Below are positions 24,901 to 39,900 of a stretch of DNA of 64,000 nucleotides, one piece after another. Both the position numbers and the translations under genes were made by a program. The notes under the pieces are model-generated. The model saw nothing but the letters and a program-made list of their open reading frames with translations. It searched no databases and had not been told where the DNA came from. Position 1 is the first letter of the stretch. Each line of letters opens with the position of its first letter. The DNA is from Stichopus chloronotus (taxonomy: Eukaryota > Echinodermata > Holothuroidea > Aspidochirotida > Stichopodidae), in NCBI GenBank assembly GCA_021234535.1, contig SFZH01000008.1:23848739-23912738 (forward strand), written 5' to 3'.

Positions 24901-27900
24901 GTAAAGTGATAATATTCAAAAAGAACTATTAGGTATGATCAAACGAACTTTGGGGAAACCAGAAATACATCAAACAAAGCAAAATAAATTAATGATACAC
25001 TACAAGACTTTTCACTTAAATAATTCAACAAAAATCTGCAAAACACAGCAAATGTTGCTTTTTTTTTGGAAAATATGGGGAGCGCCTCAGATCTAAAATT
25101 TGTTAATTGCTTTTACAAAAGCACTGCATTGCAAATATCACATGTCAACTAATACACTGCTGTGTTACTACATTATCAGCTGGTAATTCAGTCCATTATA
25201 AAATTCACTCTGATGAATAAGAGTCTTCAGATGTCACTAAGTGATGATCAACATCATTACCTATGGTACTTCTTCTCAGTCATTAAGAACAACCATGACT
25301 TTTGTTTTCTTTCAGAGTCATAGAAGTCAGACGACTTTAACATTGCAAATGCATCCATGGCAAGATAAACTATGGCTATTGTATTTTACCACCAGCCTGT
25401 TACAGACTACTTATGGCATCATTTTTGTTTTGCTGAGCAATTTTGCATTGCGCAGCAGTGAACAGAGCTAACAGGGTTCAAAATACAACACCAACAGCAG
25501 AAACCTGTCAAGCCCACTATGTTTTCCAAGATATCCCTGACAATAGCAAACTGGCTGGTGACTTTCAATGGTCATTAAAATGTTTAGATGATCAACATCT
25601 GTGGTTCTCAAAGTGGTCCCTACCGCCCCCCGGGGGACGTTTAGATGTTCCAGGTGGGCGCTATAAAGTTTACAAGCGATAGGGGGGGCGTTGGCAATGA
25701 TTTAGGGGTCCCTGGCCATAAATACACATCGCTGCGGCGATATAGGGCACCGGAAGGCCAGATTGGAAAGTTTGCCCTGTGCAGCGTATTTATCCCCTGC
25801 GCAAAAATATGAGTCTCGAAGTGTCTAGCCGCGCAATTTGACAACTGACAACTGCAGCCGCGCAACGCAAGTTTGATAACACGTTCGCAATTTAACCGCA
25901 CAAAAGTAAGGCCTACCTCACCCAAAAATCTTAAAACCGAATCTCAGAAAAGTCTTAACTCCGTACATTCTGGATCCTCTGCAGATTGTATTGTACTTGA
26001 CGTGCCTCCTGGCCGTAGTGACTATGCAGTTATACGCAACTAACTTGGTGTCACAACCTATAACTGGTATTCGTGAATTAATTCAACTCGCAGTACTGTG
26101 TACATGTACAGTGCATACTGGCATATATCGCATGCATCATTCTAAGTTGGTGGCTTAAAAACTTGCAAAGTCGAAGGGTGGAAAGGTAAGAATAATGCCT
26201 GGGTAAGGCAATTTCCGGCAATCTAGGAGGGTAGCTTTGGCCAAAATTTTCTCAGTACGCACCGCACCAACCAATGGTGGCGCTCTGCTTAGATATTATT
26301 GGTCGCGCAATTCTCTTGATCTTTATTAAAATCCCCCGAGCATATTGGAAACTTTCCAATCTGGCTGGAAGGCACACAGAAAGGCTGGGTTAAAAAGATG
26401 AATTTGGAAAAGTTAACTGAGGAAAATAAAGTCAATGCAGAAAATATTCGTCTTCTTGTAGCGTTCTATATACATATACTTGGGAAAAAGGATTGCTTCC
26501 TGAGTTGTCTGACAATAAGTGATAGGACGGGAGATAGAATGGAAGGAGAGGGGGTGGGGGGTGTTGAGTCATGCCAAGATGACAAAAGAGGGCGGAAGTC
26601 AGAAAAAGTTTGAGAAACACTGATCTACATAGAGTCAATATTTCCCTGCTTTAAAAAAAAAAAAGGCGAACTCAAGTTTTTTTCTGTTCTCTTTCTATTA
26701 CAAGGAACTTGATTGGAGGGTATGTGTATCTTTGATACAGTGATTTCACTGAATGGTATCAGTGAACTCTGAATTATTTTTGATCTCCTTTTATGGCCCA
26801 CTGTACAGTATTTCAAGCCCCTGCAATAATTTGTACATGTGCATTGCGTGGAAGTGAACAGAAATTAATTTTGATCTTTTCATCTGTTCAAATAACTTCA
26901 AAACATGCAAACAAAATGAAATAAGTATAACGAAGGACAGTATTTATGGCTTGAGGGGATAAATCTGAATATTAACACAAGCACCTCAAACCAACTTAGC
27001 GAAGAGCAGCAAGGTCATTACATAAGACAATTACCTACTTTGTATGAATATTTAATTGGCTGTAAATGAAAGAAAAGTGTTAAATAATCTCATTAAAAAC
27101 TTAAGCAATTCTTATCATGTCAGTCCATGTACTATTTCCTCTTCTTGCTCTTGCTATACAATACTAAGAACAGCTTGTAAACAGGTACACACAATATGAG
27201 ACTGACAATTCACCACAGGAGCAGGTATGCACAACACCACACAGGTAGCTCACAACAAGGGCAGGTCTACATACACAAGACTACAAACAGCTCACTACAC
27301 AATACCACACCCACTGTTCACTACAGGGGCTGGTATACACAACACTACGAACAGCTACGTAACATAGACAGGTACACACAATACTGAACAAATAGTTCAC
27401 TACAGGAGCAGGTATACACAACACTACACAGATAGCTCACAACAAGGTCAGGTCTACATACACAACACTACAAACATCTCACTAAATGGACAGGTGTACA
27501 AAATACTACACAGACAGTTCACTGGAGGGGCTGGTATACTGTAGATGTACAACACCACAAATAGCTTACTGAAGAAAGACACAGTCTGAAAATTGAAATT
27601 ACAAATAAATTGAAACAATTTAAGAGATCGTTTAGAAATACTACCACTGCTTTTCCTGCATTAGTTCATAAAGAACCACATACAGAACCTCAATAGCAAT
27701 CTCTTCTCATCCAACAGTGATGTTAAAGACCATACAGAGGTGGATAAAATGGTATTAGATGACCTTACCACTCTCATTAATAGTTAACTTGGAAACTGTG
27801 ACTAAAATTAAACATTAAACCATCAAGCAGCACCACCAGTTAACCCAAGTGATGGAATTTCATCTCACCTGGAACACCCCTCTGAATGAGACAATTACTT

Positions 27901-30900
27901 TCCCTAACAGCGTTGACACTATACTGGCAAGATGAACAAACGGCCCCTATATTCGAAGACAGGAAAAAATGAAACAAAGGGGAAAAAAATACTATCAGTA
28001 AGAGATGGGGAGACTGTACAGTAAATGATAATCACATTAACATAAAACAATAATAACATTAAAAGATAAGAGTTCCAACCAAATCTACACACATAAACAA
28101 AACCTAACTCAATATAATCATGGTCAGAAACTATAACTCCCTGGGATCATGGTCAGACACTATAACTCCCCAATATCATGGTCAGAAACTGAGAGGACAG
28201 AAGGAGACTTCTCTTCCTTACTATATATGATGACTGGTAATAGTAGGACACATACTTTACACTAAAGTGGTAAATTAAAAGTTGGCAAGAACGCATCCAA
28301 TGAAGTATAACAATCTCAGTACTAGACAATATGAAAGCAATTATAGAGACCTGACATTTTTCACAGTCTTTCAACTGTAACTGTTTGTAGTGACAAGCTA
28401 TCAAACAGAAAAAATTACTAGCACCAACTTGCATCTTCAGCATACAGTAGCTGTATGTCCTGCAACATTTAACCTGAAAAAACTTTAAAGTGGAAATGTC
28501 TCACAGCAAAGCAATAAATAACAAAGTTCAGAATTTAAAGCTCTGTCATATGTCTTGCATTGTCTTCAGTAATGGCATGGCCTTAAGATACAATTACTCA
28601 TTAGTGTTCATTTGGGAAAGAATGACACAGTATGTTCAGCAAATGCTCACATGATAACATTTTGTACTTCTTAAAAGCAAAAATTCTACTCCTCTTGTAT
28701 TATTTCATAAGCAACAGTCATAACATGACATGATTTTGGCAAAAAGTTAAAAGTGATGAAAGACCACATGAATTTCAACTCATCAAATTTGCACAGAAAG
28801 TACTAGAGCACTGTTGCAACGAACTGCTATGGTTGTTTTTATTCTTAAACATCTACTTATGTAACATATATGCTTACCTTGCACTTTATGATTTAAGTAC
28901 CTCTAACATTAATAGCCTAATACTTTCAGTTTGATTTGCCTAAGACTGGAAATGAATTCCATAGTTGATTTCATGCATGGCATGCATAACGCTGCCTTCT
29001 GGATGCCTTTTTATTTTCCTCCTTTAGGTCGATATACATTTAATAAGCTTCCTGCATTGTAGAGGAGATTTGCTGTAACGGACTGAATTCAATCAAAGAT
29101 CTATACCAACTACAACATTAACTTTACTAAGGAAGAATCAAACTTTGATTAAACTACCGTACAAGAGGGACACATCAAGAAGAGAAAAGGAGGTATGTAT
29201 AAAAAAGTGTTTGAAAAACAATGTCATAGTCAAAGAGGGATCAATGTGTAATCAGGGTTCCTGCCCCTTAAGGAAAATAAACTTTCATGGCTTTTCCGTG
29301 ACTAATTCATGACCTTAACATGATTTTTTCATGACCAAACTATAACAACACCTATCATCTACGTTATGGATGAACATGTACAGTATGAAAGCTGATGAGT
29401 CATTTGATTAACAGAATGCTCTGGGCTAATTCCATGATTTTTCCATGACCTGTCATTTTTACAATATTCCATGACTTTTCCAGGCCTGGAAAATGAAAAT
29501 AAATTTCACAGCTCTCCATGACTTTTGCAGGCCATGGGAACCCTGTTAAGACTTGAGACAAATATTGGGTATAACCCTAACATTCCCCCTCTTAAAGAAA
29601 GAAAGTTGAATTGAAAATTTCATTTTATTTTTTACTTTAGTCACTAGTTTGGGTCAGTGTGTCAGGAGGCTAACAGACAAGACTTGGATTCACAAGTTCA
29701 CATGATTCCATCTGTTGAGACCTTTGGGTTAATATTTGGCCAACTCCTACTCTAAATGAACAGAATCTTTTAGATATGAGCTGAAAATCAACGTACCTCT
29801 TTCCCAATGGGCAAACCACTACCAAGGGAAGTTGCCAGGCCGATGACCTTTGACACGAGAGTTCGAAAAGTCAAATACTCTTTGAGAATGACCCCTCTGA
29901 GAATGGTTTTCATTTCTGGAATGCCTGAACCTGATTTATGAGAGAAAATAAAAATCTGACTGACATATTAAAATGAGACTTGAATAAAACCAAATGTTGA
30001 AAAGACTTTGTGATTCCTTGCCAATATGCATGTAAAACAAAGGACAATACACATACCAATTTTGTAGTTCAAATACATTACTCTTTGTGGGAAACCTTGT
30101 CTACGAGTTTACAATAATGATCTCGACTGACTTCAAGATGACCTTTAAACTCCAAAAGACATGACAGAGTTCATCTGCTCATCGAAGTCTACCAATGTTA
30201 ACAGCTTGATGAGCAACATTCAATATTCATGAATGCAAAGAAATTGTCTCCTATAAATCAATGTTTGAATAACCTGTGAAATGAGCTATTTTACGTAAGA
30301 TACAGACTTTACCATTTTGGGACAGCTGGTGTTGACATTTTTGCAGCTAAAAACTTTCCTTGGAAACATGCCCAGATTTTTCTAAGTCAAGAGCGCAGAG
30401 CTGTTCGTAGCACAGCTTGTAGTTGACAGTGCATTGTGGTCTATGATTCTGTGCAACGTTACCACACATTACCACACAAAAGTTTTGTTTTATTATTTGC
30501 CACAGGACTGATGTAAAGCTTTTTAGTGAAGAATGCCACAATCAAGACATTTTAATATTCTAGGCCTATTGCATATAGCATAATATCAGGCTCAAGTTTC
30601 ACTCGTTTCTGACATTTTGTAAGTGACACTTCTTCACATTTAAAAAGGTACCGTACATTGCAACAACGCAAGTAGCCTAACGTTAAGCTTTCGTGATTGA
30701 TTTTTCAAATATTGTGCCAGTTTTCATACTTTTTGTGCTCAGCTGCACAATTTTACCCCTTCAATGTGCCAGGAACCCCAATGGTGTCAAACACACACAC
30801 ACAACATCACCATCGCATAGGTTCCTTGCCTGCCTTTGGCAAGGGATCAATTTTTTTTTTCTTAAAGTAATTTTAATCAGTTTGATTAAGATCAAACAAT

Positions 30901-33900
30901 CCTGACTAATGGAGTTAAATAATTTAGCCTGTTGCTTACCTATAGCATTAGCTGACACTAAATGAACAAAACCAGCAGAAAAGACAACTAGTACAATAGG
31001 AAATCCAATCCATCCAAAGTACTGCAAGATTGGCTGTCCATGTAACATGTTAAACAACTGAATGTGAGCTGAAATAAATCAAACAGAAGACAACATTAAA
31101 ACAATAACAGAGAGGAAAAAAAAGACATCAAACACTAGTTTAGAAAACCACACTTTCATGTTGGGCCTTCTTGCACATTAGAAAGAAAGTGGGTCTGACT
31201 TGAAAACAAGGGAAAAAGAAGACAAAAACAGTATACAAGGCTGGTACAACCATCTTACAGCTGTTGGGGATGAGGGATAAATATTTAAAAGGGCAAGAAT
31301 TAAAGAGATGACCACTTTAGCCAAAAATGGCACAGTATCCAATAATTTGACTGCAACAAAGTGTGATAGGCATGTACTGAATGTTTTTTTTAAATATTGA
31401 GGATTAACAGAACAAAAAACTGAAGCATGTTACTGTACCCACAAATGTCTCAAAAACTCAACTAGCAGATAGCCTACTTCTGAAGATGAATTGCAGAAGA
31501 AGACTGCCACTCACCTATCTGGAATTTTGCGATGGTGTAATCGAGAGCGTAGGATAACAAAGCCATGACTACACCAAGAATAGCCAGAAAGATCCAATCT
31601 TCTCCAATTTTATCAAACACAAACTTTTGGGCATAGAGTAAGTTAGCTGTAAGAGAGCAAGAAACATGTACAAGCAGAATAAATATAAGACAAACAGTCA
31701 AAGACTGCACTACATACAGTGAAACTAATAGCGCCGTAGTGCTAAATTACAACTTGAAGGGAAGTTTATCTTTTCGCAAATTCAACCCTTGAATCTCACT
31801 ATTTTTAACCGAGAGCTGTACAACCCATTTCTACCCTATGCTAGTGAGGTTGGCTAATCCTTCTTAGTGTCAACAACCTTTTCCTTAGAAATTCTAAATT
31901 CCTAACTGTGTAAAATACTTTAGGGTGCACGTATTGCCTTACTACTACCTATTGTTGAGAAACAACTGGGGGTTACTATTTGTCAGACATTCCTAAAAAG
32001 AAAAAAAAATGGCGAGTTGCGTTATGAAAAGTTATGTCCTACGCTCACAACCACATGTGCCAGACTCGCTGTGATCGACCTTTAAGGTACTTACAAGTTA
32101 GGCCTATACTGCACACATTCCTGTGGTCGCATGCATAGGTTTGTTTATCTTTTGGCCTTCTCTTACTCACTACCCACTAATAACTCGTCTTGTCATCTCT
32201 CCGTGTCTGATACTTTACAGTCTTCTCAAAACGACTGGGGAAAATCTGCAAAACCTAATCAATGGTTATGATCGATAATAGACAAAGCCAACCGTAAATA
32301 TCAAGTATAAACATGTATAGGGATTACACGAGGTGTATACGCGGTGTATACAGGGTGTTTTTCTGTCTTCGGGATTGTACTTACTTACTTGTTTCAACAT
32401 TGCTATGCTTTTTTCGGCACGTATAAATGTCCAGTTGTACTGTACTGTACTGAGATTATGCAACATGCTGCAATACAAAAATGATGTTACAGAATAACGG
32501 ATACCTGTACATACCCACATACTGTACTGCAACAGTATCATACAGTATGCATACATGTACAGTACTGTACATATACTGATGTCATTGTTAGTAAATTGTA
32601 CTGATACTGCAGTACACAGCCACAAAGAACGGTACTGTACAGTATGTAATGCTTCATACCATGGGTTTTTAATTCATTTTACCTCTCTGTGCATATACTT
32701 ACTATACTGTAACTCGGTGAACCAACAACGAAATTAAAGTGAACAAACTATGTACAACACTTAGAATCACAAATTGTACACCTTTACTGCATAAAATTGC
32801 AGAATGTTATGAAAAGAAGTGACAGTGTAATTCGCGATGGGCTGCAGTGTTAAATACTAACCGCGACAACTGCTTTTGACTGGCTCCATACCCTTCTTGG
32901 TAAATTCATCCAAAAGGCAAACTATTACTGTAACAGTCTTAACAGCACAGTACAGTAAGGTTGTACTAAAATCGACGATAGACAAATTTACTTCTGAGAT
33001 CCACCGCTGAACAATCAGAAAAAAGTTTTGCTCCTTTCCTTTCTGGTTTAATGTTTTCCAAAGTATTGATGTAAATTATTTGGAGTGAATTGGCAAATAT
33101 GTAAAGTACTGCACATGCATGCCACACTGCACATGGTCCACATTTAACTTCACATTGTCAATGATTTTAAATACATGAATTATACAGCAGTTGAGCAGCA
33201 TGACAGTTTTTCATGCACGGTGACAATTCTATCCAAGTCTCTCTCAGTATTGTACTGTATTTTGGATGAACCTCCAATTCAGCACAATATGCTGCCTGCT
33301 GTATCTATATAACTGTAACGTTCACAAATGATATCAAGGATTATCCAAAAGAAGGAGTATTACATTCAGTTTTCCAGTTTTCCATGAAAAAGTGAAGACC
33401 AGAATTATAAGACAGCATATTGCACAATTAAATAGAATGTCAGTTACAGTACAGTACATGTATCAACTTAATTACTACAAACTCATCCAGTCATCCAAGA
33501 TGCAAAACCTTTTACTACTGCAGCAAGTGCTGAACACTACTACAGTATATTGTACCACAGTGATATTCATTGCTCAGTCTCACACACTGTGCAGTACACA
33601 CTCCGTTCTAAGGTCTCTCTCCAAAAACTTATCGGTTATTCCAGAGAGTGTGAAAAAAAAAACTGAAGTCCAAGACGAGAGATGTTTTCCTTCTCTTTCT
33701 CCGGATAACAGCGAATACCTCAACAGACTTGAAACATGAATTCTTTATGCATGAAATCTAAGTCATTAATGTCATTCGACCATGAAGGAAACTGTTTCTA
33801 CGGTGTCGAGATGCTCCCCGATTCATGATCAGGGGCTCCTTTGTGACTTCAGTTTCGTGGTTTTTACCGTTTCAATAAATGTTATCGGATGAAATGGGGC

Positions 33901-36900
33901 CTAATAATCCAATCAAAACCTGCATGGTGGTGTGAATCTGTCCCAGTTCTCAAAAAGTCTGAAGATGATGAAATGTCAGTCTTGCAGCCAGGGAGGTTCA
34001 TTTCATTATATTAATGCCTCCTGCATCTCTGAACACCTGCGACAGTTACTTCTATTTTTACACTCTTTGCGTCACATTGTCATACTTTGGTCTCTTAAAG
34101 TTAATTTGCGAGAGCTATCGATGATCAGGAATAAGTCTATAATTAGCCAAGCAGCTTTTTCATTTTTTGGGTGATTCAAGGCCATCCTAACAGATATTAA
34201 ACTGCAAAAACCATCACTTTGTCAATATGAAATTTAATTTATGGCAGTTTAAATACCCGAAAACACCTAAATTAAAAATTCTTTTAATAATTTAACCAAC
34301 TTCACCCGGCTGCCTGGCTCATCCAATCAAGATGATGAATCAGCTTAATTTTTCTAAACAACAAATTCATTGAACATCAAAAGGTTTAATCTCAGGTTTT
34401 GTGACTAATCTATACAGTAGATGATCATTGCAAATCTTTCACTAAATTCACTAATCATTATTAAATAAGTATGCACTAAAAACTTAAAACTTGCAAAGTA
34501 TTACCCCATGAAGTTGCACAGTTTCATGCATAATTTTGTATGTAGACTAAGAATACTGACTAATTACAAACAATAATTAAACAGTTTCTTTATTTACTAC
34601 AATGAAACAGTAATTAAGGGTTTTGGAAAGAAATCTCCCACAGGGCAAACACATCAGATACATAAAATGGAAAGATGAATAGAAGATGACTGCCTAATTT
34701 ATATCAATAACAAGCAATATGAGAGAAGTATTGATATGTGCACAGCAGTTATACTGTACACAATCCACAATGCTCACTTCAAGGACCCCACATACAGGAG
34801 CTCTCCCATCCCAGAGTACGGACTGAAGCTGGTAGGTGCCATTATGTTTACAATAGTATCATTAATTTAATCTTCATCTCTATGTTAATTTAATGGTCCA
34901 GGTGGCTCTAATCGTATACTGTAGATCTACAAAACATGATCTGACAGTCACACACTATTGTACGGTCCATGTTGTACTACTGTAGATGTACTGTGCAAAA
35001 TATTCAGCATTGCACATCTACATTAGAGTGGTACAGTATATGATACTTTACAGCAGTTATAGATGTTGATTGTACTGTACAGTACCTCTCAGAACATGGT
35101 CAAGATAGTTTACACTATTCTTTGAGCACAATGGGGGATCTACAGTTACCAAACTTGTGACTGGTTTTATTTTGTCTGATGTACTGTACATGGTACTGTA
35201 GTTACACATCAGTCAAACCAAGGTTGAGAGCCCACACACTACCACAAATCATCAGACTTGGCAGCCTCACAATTTTATGGCAAACCTTAAGAATCAGCCA
35301 AGAAAACCTGGGTATCACATACAGTACACTATCAAACCTGGAGATTCTAAAAAGCTTCTTCATTATTGCAGTAAAAAAACAAGAAAGTCAAAGGACTTTG
35401 TGATTCCTTGCCAATATTCATGAAGAGCACATTATAACATGTGCACACCAATTTTGAAATTCAAAGACTTAAGTATCATTCTACAGAAAGCATGCCTACA
35501 GAACTGTACACTAAGCTCTTTTGACCACTGTGTGTACTAATCAGTATATATGTTTTTATAATTTGAGATCTGGTGACCTCACATGAAATTTGACCTCCAC
35601 CAAAATCAATGGGAATCATCTACTTACTATGACCAACCCACATACTAAGTATAAAATTATCAAGATTACGATTCTTGGGACACCGTGTTTACCATGTTTT
35701 CACAGTTTGACTTCTGGTGACTTCAAATGACCTTTGACCTTTATTCAAAACAATACAGAACATCTACTCACTATGACAAACTCACCCACTAAGTATGAAA
35801 TTAATCAAGATTATGCTTCTTAAGATACTATACATTTACAAGGTTTTCAGTTTGACATCTGATGACCTCAAATGACCTTCACCAAAAACAATAGGGATCT
35901 TCTACTCACTATGAACATACCAAACACTAGATACGACATTAGTTACAATTACAGGTACCCTTCTGGAGATATTGTGCTTACAATGTTTTCACATTTTAAC
36001 CTCTGGTGACCACAAATGACCTTTGACCTCTACCATAAATAGTAGGGTTCATCTACTTAATACCATCAACCCACAAAGTACGACATTTGTCATGGCTATA
36101 CTTCTTGAGATATAGTGTTTATATAGTGTTTACAAGGGATTCACAATTTGACCTCTGGTGACCTCAAATGACCTTTCACCTGGACCAGAAACAATAACAG
36201 TCATCTACTTAATGTGTCCAACCCACACATCAAGTATGAGACTATTCAAGGTTACCCTTCCGGAAATATTGTGTTTACAAGCAAGGTGTCACATACACGC
36301 ACACACACGAACAGTATACCCACTTAGGGCGCCGATTGGGACGTGAACTTTTCCTCCCGTAGACAGAGATATCCCCACTTTGCAGATGATAACCCCAGTA
36401 AAGGGTAGTTGGTCTTGCATGTAACCCCCACTCACGCCAGAATTGTTTACATGCATGCACCCCTATGCACAGGTATATAGATCCATAAAATAGGAAATTG
36501 GGAAAAAAGTTAGACAGACCTATAAGTTAAGGGCGCATACATGATACCTCAATTGCACAATGTTAAAATATCCAGAAATGGTGATATCCCTGTCTTTTGG
36601 CGTAACTCTGATTGCAAGCTCAAAGTTCCTGTGTGTGTCCCCATTCCACATCTAAACAAACCCACCCTTTCACACACACACACAACATCACCATCGCATT
36701 GATTCCTTTTGCCTTTGGCAAGGAATCAAAAATGTTTTCTAAACTGGGAAGATTTAGAATTTTCTGCACCTATAAATTATCTTAGAAAATATATTTTATT
36801 AAAGTAGTTACTTACGATGCATCTGCAACTCAATAACTTATGGTTCCTTGTGATATATCTAAACCATTGATCTTGGTCTAAACAGGAAACCTATCACATT

Positions 36901-39900
36901 GTGCATGCATTTACAGTAAGTGATTTTCACCATCAAATCTGGCATTTTTTCCCCCACCACAATGAAACCACGTCCAAAAACCAGCAGACTTATGATGAAA
37001 TCAGATACAGGGGGTACACTGGCCAGTCTGAAGTTCTGAACCATGGAACAAAAATACTGTAAGTAATCATGCAAACATACCAAAATTTATCAGGCTTTAA
37101 ATGATTTACTATACACAACAGCTGTCTCAACCACTGTACTGTATATTATAAATGGCTTAAAAGATGGCAGAGCTGGCAGAGCTCGTCAGTGGATGAAAGT
37201 GATCAAGATAATGCTAAGAGCCCTGGCTATCAGGAGGGAAAGATGAGTGACTTTAGATAAAATGTAAGGAAGGAAATCAAGCAAATTTTAAATTGCCAAA
37301 TCATCATTATTATTAAGTTCTGTATTCTCATACTGTACAGTTTTGTTGGACATATTTAAACTTCTGATCATACAGTAGATGTGGTATGAATTGAACAACT
37401 TAATAAACTACAGTATAGTGCTGCTACAATAGCCAACTACAGGGTAACACACCCCCTAGATGAGTCTTCCACGTGTGTATCATATTCTGTCTACATGACT
37501 GCATTCAACATTATTGCAAGAAACCAAAATACAGACCTGCAATATGTTAACTTAAGGCAGGGGTGGCCAACCTGTGGCCCATTGACCAAACTGTGGCCCA
37601 CAGGTAGGTATCATGTGGATATCAAACCTGTTTTGAACAGGAATAAAAATTGAAAAGAACAAGAAAGATAAACAAAACAGGAAAAGTAATAAAAATTACT
37701 CTAAAAGCTTCAAATTCTGTAACTAGTTCTTTGTTTTTGTCAAGTCATTGCTGATAGTCCCTATTTTCCCCATTTTTTTTGGCATTTGCTTTGCCATAGA
37801 AGACATGTCTACATAAACTACTTCATTCAATTCTATTTTCTTACTCATTATGCATTTCGAGGCTAGAACATTTCTTTCCTTCTTTTTTACAATACAGATA
37901 CTGCAAGTGTAAAGAGAAGGATAATTTAGATTGTGGGCTTGTACTGTAACTTGTGTAGCCGCCACAAACTTCAAAGGTACAGTAGCAATAAGGCCCACTG
38001 ATTCATGCACCCAACCTGACTTACACAGGTACAGTATGGCACCAACTGGCTACAGTACAGTAACTGTCTGAACACCACATTAAAATCTACCAGGTGTGAA
38101 TATCTAATTTGATCCAAACCTCAGGTGGATATTACTAATACATTCAAATTTAGCTCTTGGCACCATTAGACTGAGAATATTGGTGGCTTTGACGGTTCAA
38201 GTCGGAAAAAAAGAAATAAAGCACTACTAATCACTAAGAAGTAGGTCACTATTAAGGCACAGTATATCAATAACAGCTTGACCAACAAAACAAATTACTG
38301 GTCAATACCTCTGATTATGACTTTGGGTGAAGATTAAACATTTATAAGAACTACTCAGTTTCACTGATCTTGCTCTCTTGTTCTGAAAAATCTACTTTTC
38401 CAGCAGAACCCATCCATTCATCTCATGTAGCAGAGCTACAGAATGTACTCAATTGAATGTTCTCCATGTACAGTACAGTAGGTGCACCATTGTGATGTTT
38501 ACAGTAAGTGTACACGAGTCCAGAGTATGATGCGGAGAGCTTTGTGTCTAACATTGTCACTACTGTTCAAGACAATATCATGGAAAATACTGGAATTTTG
38601 AAACAGAAAATTTGCAGAATTTCAGTCCATGAAAATGAGTATTTTCCAGGACTTAACTACTGTACCTGTAATACAGATGACACTAGTAAGATTTTTTAAA
38701 ATGTCATCTAAAAAAACACCATACTGTAGCCAATACTATCAATTAAAAGTAATCAGTGCACTGAGTATTTTTCACTTTCTGTGAAATGTTCTTGAGTTAC
38801 CTGAACATGTACATACTTAGTGGTATGTACGGGGAACTGCAATTTTCCAACTGCTTTCAGTACAAAAGTAAAATGTTTGCATAAAAACACTAAACAGGGA
38901 GATGAGAACAGGGAGATGAGATGTGCTGATCATGTGTCACTTCTTCAAGGTAATATTTACACTTGCTACATGATTTAAATCTCCTCACTTTATACTGTAA
39001 AGTACTGTATGTTGCTATGGGAACCAAGCAGTGACCTTTTATGGGTTAGTATGGTATTGTCTGGGGGAGATGCTGGATGTACAACAGAAGTAACTTTGTG
39101 GCAACTGTGAAGGTACTGTAATTAAAACTTCATTGCCTCTACCATTGGATATTGTTTCACCATGTATGGGGTCAAAATTCTCAAATTTATGCTTAAATTT
39201 CAAACATGTTCCAAAGTATTCTACAACGCAGAGATTGTCTACATGGAAGCACTGACTATAGACAACAGAATAAGGTGGGTTAATTACACACACAACCAAT
39301 CTTACCTACCTGTATGTAGAGCACCCTGTATTACCGAGGACAAAACTTCAGTACTGTAAACAAGATCACTTCATCCCTTGTCCAGAATACATGGACACAT
39401 ATGGAGGGACAAAAATGACTTAATTTATCAAGTTATTCTGCTTTCAACAGTATGATAAACTTTGAAGGTGTAAAACAGTTTCAAGTACTAGTTCACTCAC
39501 AACTTGTCTCACAACCTCATACAGTACGTACCTACAGTACGTGCACGAACTATGCAGTCAAACCTTCCTGCACAGTACAGTATTTCTCCACATAATATTT
39601 CTTCCTTGCAGAAACACTGCAAAGTACAGTAGGCTTGGGCAACTCCAATATTAGAGTCGAGTACTCGCAGGGCAATTACAACTCGGAACCTCAACTAGTG
39701 GGTACTTGGTGTTAATTTCAATGACACCATTAACTTCCACCTAAAAATATATTTTCAGCAGGAATTATTACAGACAATGCTGAATGTGGGCAACCCGTTC
39801 AATTCAAACTGTGTTGATGGGTGCAAGAATTGAGCTTCTCGCAGTCAATCTTAACTTGTCAAACAAAATTTTGATGTACAGTAGTAAGTACAGTAGCCAA

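Noticed and set aside
32266..32625. 119-codon minus-strand open frame
   Set aside because: Built from TACTGTAC-rich low-complexity sequence giving Tyr/Cys/Val-rich translation; no homology.
33392..33739. 115-codon plus-strand open frame in intron 2
   Set aside because: Antisense to the channel intron, no domain, composition of AT-rich noise.
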